This document shows, piece by piece, positions 14,350 through 14,717 of a stretch of 14,717 nt of DNA. The position numbers and the translations under genes were made by a program. The stretch comes from Candidatus Gastranaerophilales bacterium (GTDB lineage: Bacteria > Cyanobacteriota > Vampirovibrionia > Gastranaerophilales > Gastranaerophilaceae): assembly GCA_023662705.1 (NCBI GenBank), contig JAMPIM010000042.1, forward strand, positions 1 through 14,717, given 5' to 3'. The notes under the pieces were generated by a model, which saw nothing but the letters and a program-made list of their open reading frames with translations, searched no databases and was not told the DNA's origin. Every line of letters begins with the position of its first letter. The stretch's first letter is position 1.

Positions 14350-14717
14350 TTATTTACACAATGGGAATCCGAGTTTTTCTCTTTGTTCCACGTATAATCG
14401 AGCAACCGCTGAAGCCATAGTTCTGACTCTGTTAATAAAGTTGATTCTTTCGTCTTTACTGATAACACCTCTTGCATCAAGAAGGTTAAATGTATGCGAA
14501 CATTTTAAAACATAATCATAAGCAGGAAGTACTAATTCTGCGTTTACACAGTTATCAACTTCTTTTTGGTAAGCATCAAACAATGCAAATAATCTGTCTG
14601 CATCTGAGTATTCAAAATTATATTTTGATTGTTCGATTTCGTTTTGAAGGTAAATGTCACCGTATTTAAGATTGTTGTTCCACATAATATCAAATACGGA
14701 TTCTTTGTTTTGAATGT
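14350..14717 (-). CDS. glyQ: Glycyl-tRNA synthetase alpha subunit, C-terminal part
   Basis: The open frame continues through the window's right edge, and 121 residues plus the stop are visible of the roughly 290-300 usual for GlyQ. Ser-Val-Phe-Asp near the edge, then Tyr-Gly-Asp-Ile-Tyr-Leu-Gln-Asn-Glu-Ile-Glu-Gln-Ser-Lys-Tyr-Asn-Phe-Glu, is the conserved GlyQ segment. It is followed by His-Thr-Phe-Asn-Leu-Leu-Asp-Ala-Arg-Gly and the terminal Arg-Glu-Lys-Leu-Gly-Phe-Pro. GlyQ is the catalytic class II subunit of the alpha2beta2 enzyme that charges tRNA-Gly. A separate alpha subunit is typical of most bacteria outside the single-chain GlyRS lineages. The beta-subunit gene (glyS) does not follow; two amino acid permeases do, so the usual glyQS pair is separated here, as in some other lineages including Cyanobacteria. 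Confidence 0.95.
   Translation of the reverse strand, partial: IQNKESVFDIMWNNNLKYGDIYLQNEIEQSKYNFEYSDADRLFALFDAYQKEVDNCVNAELVLPAYDYVLKCSHTFNLLDARGVISKDERINFINRVRTMASAVARLYVEQREKLGFPLCK

Noticed and set aside
13980..14420. Plus-strand 146-codon open frame spanning the permease start, spacer and glyQ end.
   Set aside because: It is antisense to two recognised genes and its composition follows from the reverse of conserved permease and GlyQ codons.
1..14717. Search for CRISPR arrays, tRNA or rRNA genes, transposases and integrase genes.
   Set aside because: No regularly spaced repeats, no tRNA cloverleaf or rRNA sequence, and no transposase or recombinase motifs were found by eye.

Overview
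The window is AT-rich bacterial DNA using the standard code, with compact gene spacing. Its gene set (a separate glycyl-tRNA synthetase alpha subunit, a FliD-like cap protein, a Maf/DUF115 flagellin-modification protein, an HD-GYP protein, a bacterial TrmB regulator, and large Met/Asn/Tyr/Gln-rich or helical orphan proteins) reminds me of gut non-photosynthetic Cyanobacteriota (Melainabacteria/Gastranaerophilales). That assignment is an inference from gene content, not a computed result.

Left part (1-1681): the first 53 bases hold the N-terminus of a FliD-like flagellar filament cap gene running off the window on the minus strand. A 308-base gene-free stretch follows. It has a good minus-strand promoter for the cap gene and an unusual chain of interlocking inverted repeats, including one perfect 20-bp pair. 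Then comes a minus-strand orphan gene for a 439-residue protein with a low-complexity N-terminus and a long glycine zipper, suggesting a membrane-inserting protein.

Middle (1682-8449): diverging from that gene across 157 bases is the most striking gene, a 1927-residue protein. Within it I can pick out a papain-type active site: Gln225 and Cys231 in the exact papain spacing, then His926, then Asn951 in an Asn-Ser-Trp-Gly motif. The Cys and His halves are about 695 residues apart, against 134 in papain, so the protease fold appears to be split by a large helical insertion, and about 970 further residues follow it. A TrmB-family regulator starts two bases after its stop codon and is probably translationally coupled to it. 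Together, the glycine-zipper protein, giant papain-like protein and TrmB regulator look like an uncharacterised module.

Right part (8446-14717): five minus-strand genes lie close together in transcription order: glyQ (3' part only), two tandem APC-family amino acid permeases overlapping by one base, an HD-GYP protein with its own extended -10 promoter so close to the start codon that its mRNA may be leaderless, and a Maf/DUF115 protein eight bases behind it. The HD-GYP protein has Asn in place of the last conserved metal-binding Asp. The Maf gene and the partial fliD gene point to a flagellated, glycosylating organism, and the HD-GYP-Maf pair suggests a link between c-di-GMP signalling and motility or its surface modification. 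A GC-rich, hairpin-bearing spacer between glyQ and the first permease is compositionally foreign and looks like a small dispersed repeat.
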